Made by a program: the position numbers and the translations under genes. Source: Candidatus Brocadiia bacterium (GTDB lineage Bacteria > Planctomycetota > MHYJ01 > JACQXL01). Taken from it: a DNA stretch of 7,011 bases. The notes under the pieces were generated by a model. It was not told where the DNA came from and ran no database searches. It was given only the letters and a program-made list of their open reading frames with translations. Below are positions 6,126 to 7,011 of the stretch, in pieces. Each line of letters opens with the position of its first letter. Within the stretch, counting starts at the first letter, position 1. Location of the stretch: assembly GCA_020062035.1 (NCBI GenBank), contig JAGUXD010000080.1, positions 1 through 7,011 on the forward strand, given 5' to 3'.

Positions 6126-6959
6126 ATGACTAAAGAATTGAGTTTTAATTTGACACGTTGGGTTATCTTTATACTGGTCGCCCTGGCTATCATTATCCCG
6201 ATTGTCATCAGAAAACACATAAAACTGCCGGAGACATCTTCAGGTGTCGTGAAAAATATCTATGACCATGTTGAATCCTTGCCTAAAGACGCGCCCATAA
6301 TTGTTTCAGTTGATTTTGACCCGTCATCTGATGAAGAATTGAGACCGATGATTAATGCACTCTTACGCCATGCCTTCAGAAAAAACCTGCGGGTGATTGG
6401 TATGACCATCTGGGGCCCGGCTGCTGCTGGAACTCTGGTTGATATTTTTACTAAAATGGCGCAAGAGTCAAACAAGCAATACGGGATAGATTATGCGATT
6501 ATGCCGTTTAAACCAGGCGGGATGCAGATTGTTATTTTACTGAGCCAAAATATCTTTGAAGCATACCCCAAGGACTATAAAGATAAAAATACCAAGGAAC
6601 TCCAGGTTTTCAAGGGTATAAAAAACCTTAAGGATATGGGGTTTGCCATATGCGTTTCAGCCGGTCAGGCCGTTGACATCTGGATAGCTTATGGAAAAGA
6701 AAAGGGCAAAATGCCATTAGGCGCCGGCTGCACCGGAGTTATGGCTACTGATTATTACCCTTACCTGCAGTCCGGTCAATTGTTAGGATTACTTGGCGGA
6801 GTAAGCGCCGCGGCTCAGTATGAAACCCTGATTAAATGCCAGGATAGAGCTATTGAAAGTATGAAACCGCAAACCGTGGTTCATTCTTTGATTATTCTTT
6901 TGATAATTGTCGGTAATATCATATATTTTATCAGGCTGTCCAAAAAGTCCTTGCTTTAG
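6126..6959 (+). CDS. Double-anchored α/β-like membrane protein, copy C'
   Basis: This 277-residue paralogue of C has helices at about 12-28 and 252-268 with the soluble domain between. Shared landmarks are VDFDPSS (62-68), ALLRHAFRKNLRVIGM (78-93), FKPGG (128-132), YPKDY (147-151), GAGCTG (199-204), YYPYLQSGQL (210-219) and GLLGGVSAAAQYETL (221-235). The cysteine in GAGCT (C202, equal to C199 in C) is conserved, whereas C81 of C is alanine here. It lacks the 13-residue insert of C before the second helix. C/C' look more diverged than A/A' or the conserved half of B/B'. An in-frame TGA at 6114-6116 limits the start, and ATG 6126 is the first available; there is no ribosome binding site at normal spacing, the closest purine run (GGGAAAGG, about 6100-6107) being too far upstream. 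The function is unknown. Confidence 0.85.
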   Translation: MTKELSFNLTRWVIFILVALAIIIPIVIRKHIKLPETSSGVVKNIYDHVESLPKDAPIIVSVDFDPSSDEELRPMINALLRHAFRKNLRVIGMTIWGPAAAGTLVDIFTKMAQESNKQYGIDYAIMPFKPGGMQIVILLSQNIFEAYPKDYKDKNTKELQVFKGIKNLKDMGFAICVSAGQAVDIWIAYGKEKGKMPLGAGCTGVMATDYYPYLQSGQLLGLLGGVSAAAQYETLIKCQDRAIESMKPQTVVHSLIILLIIVGNIIYFIRLSKKSLL

Positions 6960-6963
6960 ATAA

Positions 6964-6979
6964 TCCCGCTAAAGCGGGA
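6964..6979. repeat. GC-rich hairpin after C'
   Basis: The stem TCCCGC/GCGGGA with loop TAAA begins five bases after the stop codon of C'. It is nearly the same palindrome as at 381-398. The downstream sequence CTATAATTCC has no T-tract, so it is a poor intrinsic terminator and transcription may continue into the next gene. Confidence 0.7.
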
Positions 6980-6993
6980 CTATAATTCCTCTT

Positions 6994-7001
6994 AAAGGAG
7001 G
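6994..7001 (+). promoter_or_regulatory. Strong Shine-Dalgarno site for a gene beyond the edge
   Basis: AAAGGAGG is a near-perfect ribosome binding site, the only one in the window. The last base (A7011) would give a 9-nt spacing if the next two bases are TG, so a further operon gene probably starts at 7011. The site lies in a small inverted repeat, TCCTC (6987-6991) with GAGGA (6998-7002) and a 6-nt loop, which could partly mask it. The in-window ATG at 7002 is too close and is followed at once by TGA. Confidence 0.55.
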
Positions 7002-7011
7002 ATGTGAGTTA

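Noticed and set aside
6964..6990. Rho-independent terminator after C'
   Set aside because: The stem is only 6 bp and no T-run follows, and a strong ribosome binding site comes directly after it.
7002..7009. ATG at 7002 or GTG at 7004 as the start of the next gene
   Set aside because: ATG 7002 is followed immediately by TGA, and both are too close to the ribosome binding site; A7011 fits the normal spacing.

Overview
The window is bacterial DNA of moderately low GC. It holds a non-coding, repeat-rich stretch (about 1-530) followed by seven tightly packed plus-strand genes (531-6959). All seven encode membrane proteins. No rRNA, tRNA, CRISPR array, transposase or other classical mobile gene is visible. 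The protein families, which I recall mainly from Planctomycetota and related uncultured lineages, and the many short GC-rich intergenic hairpins suggest an uncultured planctomycete-like or similar environmental bacterium. This placement is low confidence because no phylogenetic marker is present.

Layout. Positions 1-154 are a 12-bp tandem repeat cut by the window edge. Positions 218-451 hold two diverged copies of a roughly 0.1-kb repeat, the second interrupted by small GC-rich hairpins. Positions 452-530 are an AT-rich leader that probably holds the operon promoter. The genes then run A-B-C-D-A'-B'-C'. A (531-1805) and A' (4136-5365) are proteins with a secreted FnIII-like domain, one membrane segment and a DUF6754-type domain. 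B (1810-2514) and B' (5368-6078) are six-helix membrane proteins. C (2511-3365) and C' (6126-6959) have one helix at each end and a soluble domain between. D (3362-4126) is a seven-helix protein present once. Junctions are 4-bp overlaps or gaps of 2-9 bp, except B'-C' (47 bp), which contains a hairpin. A strong ribosome binding site at 6994-7001 suggests another gene starts at the right edge.

Interpretation. The main finding is that a whole A-B-C cassette is duplicated inside one operon around a single D. By hand count the A/A' pair is about 64% identical over 200 residues of the DUF6754 region, and the second half of B/B' is about 65% identical. This fits a membrane complex built from paired, non-identical paralogues, with D as a shared subunit. 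The predicted topology puts FnIII-like and C-type domains outside the cytoplasmic membrane and DUF6754 inside. No biochemical function is known to me for any of these families, so an assembly role is inferred, not shown.
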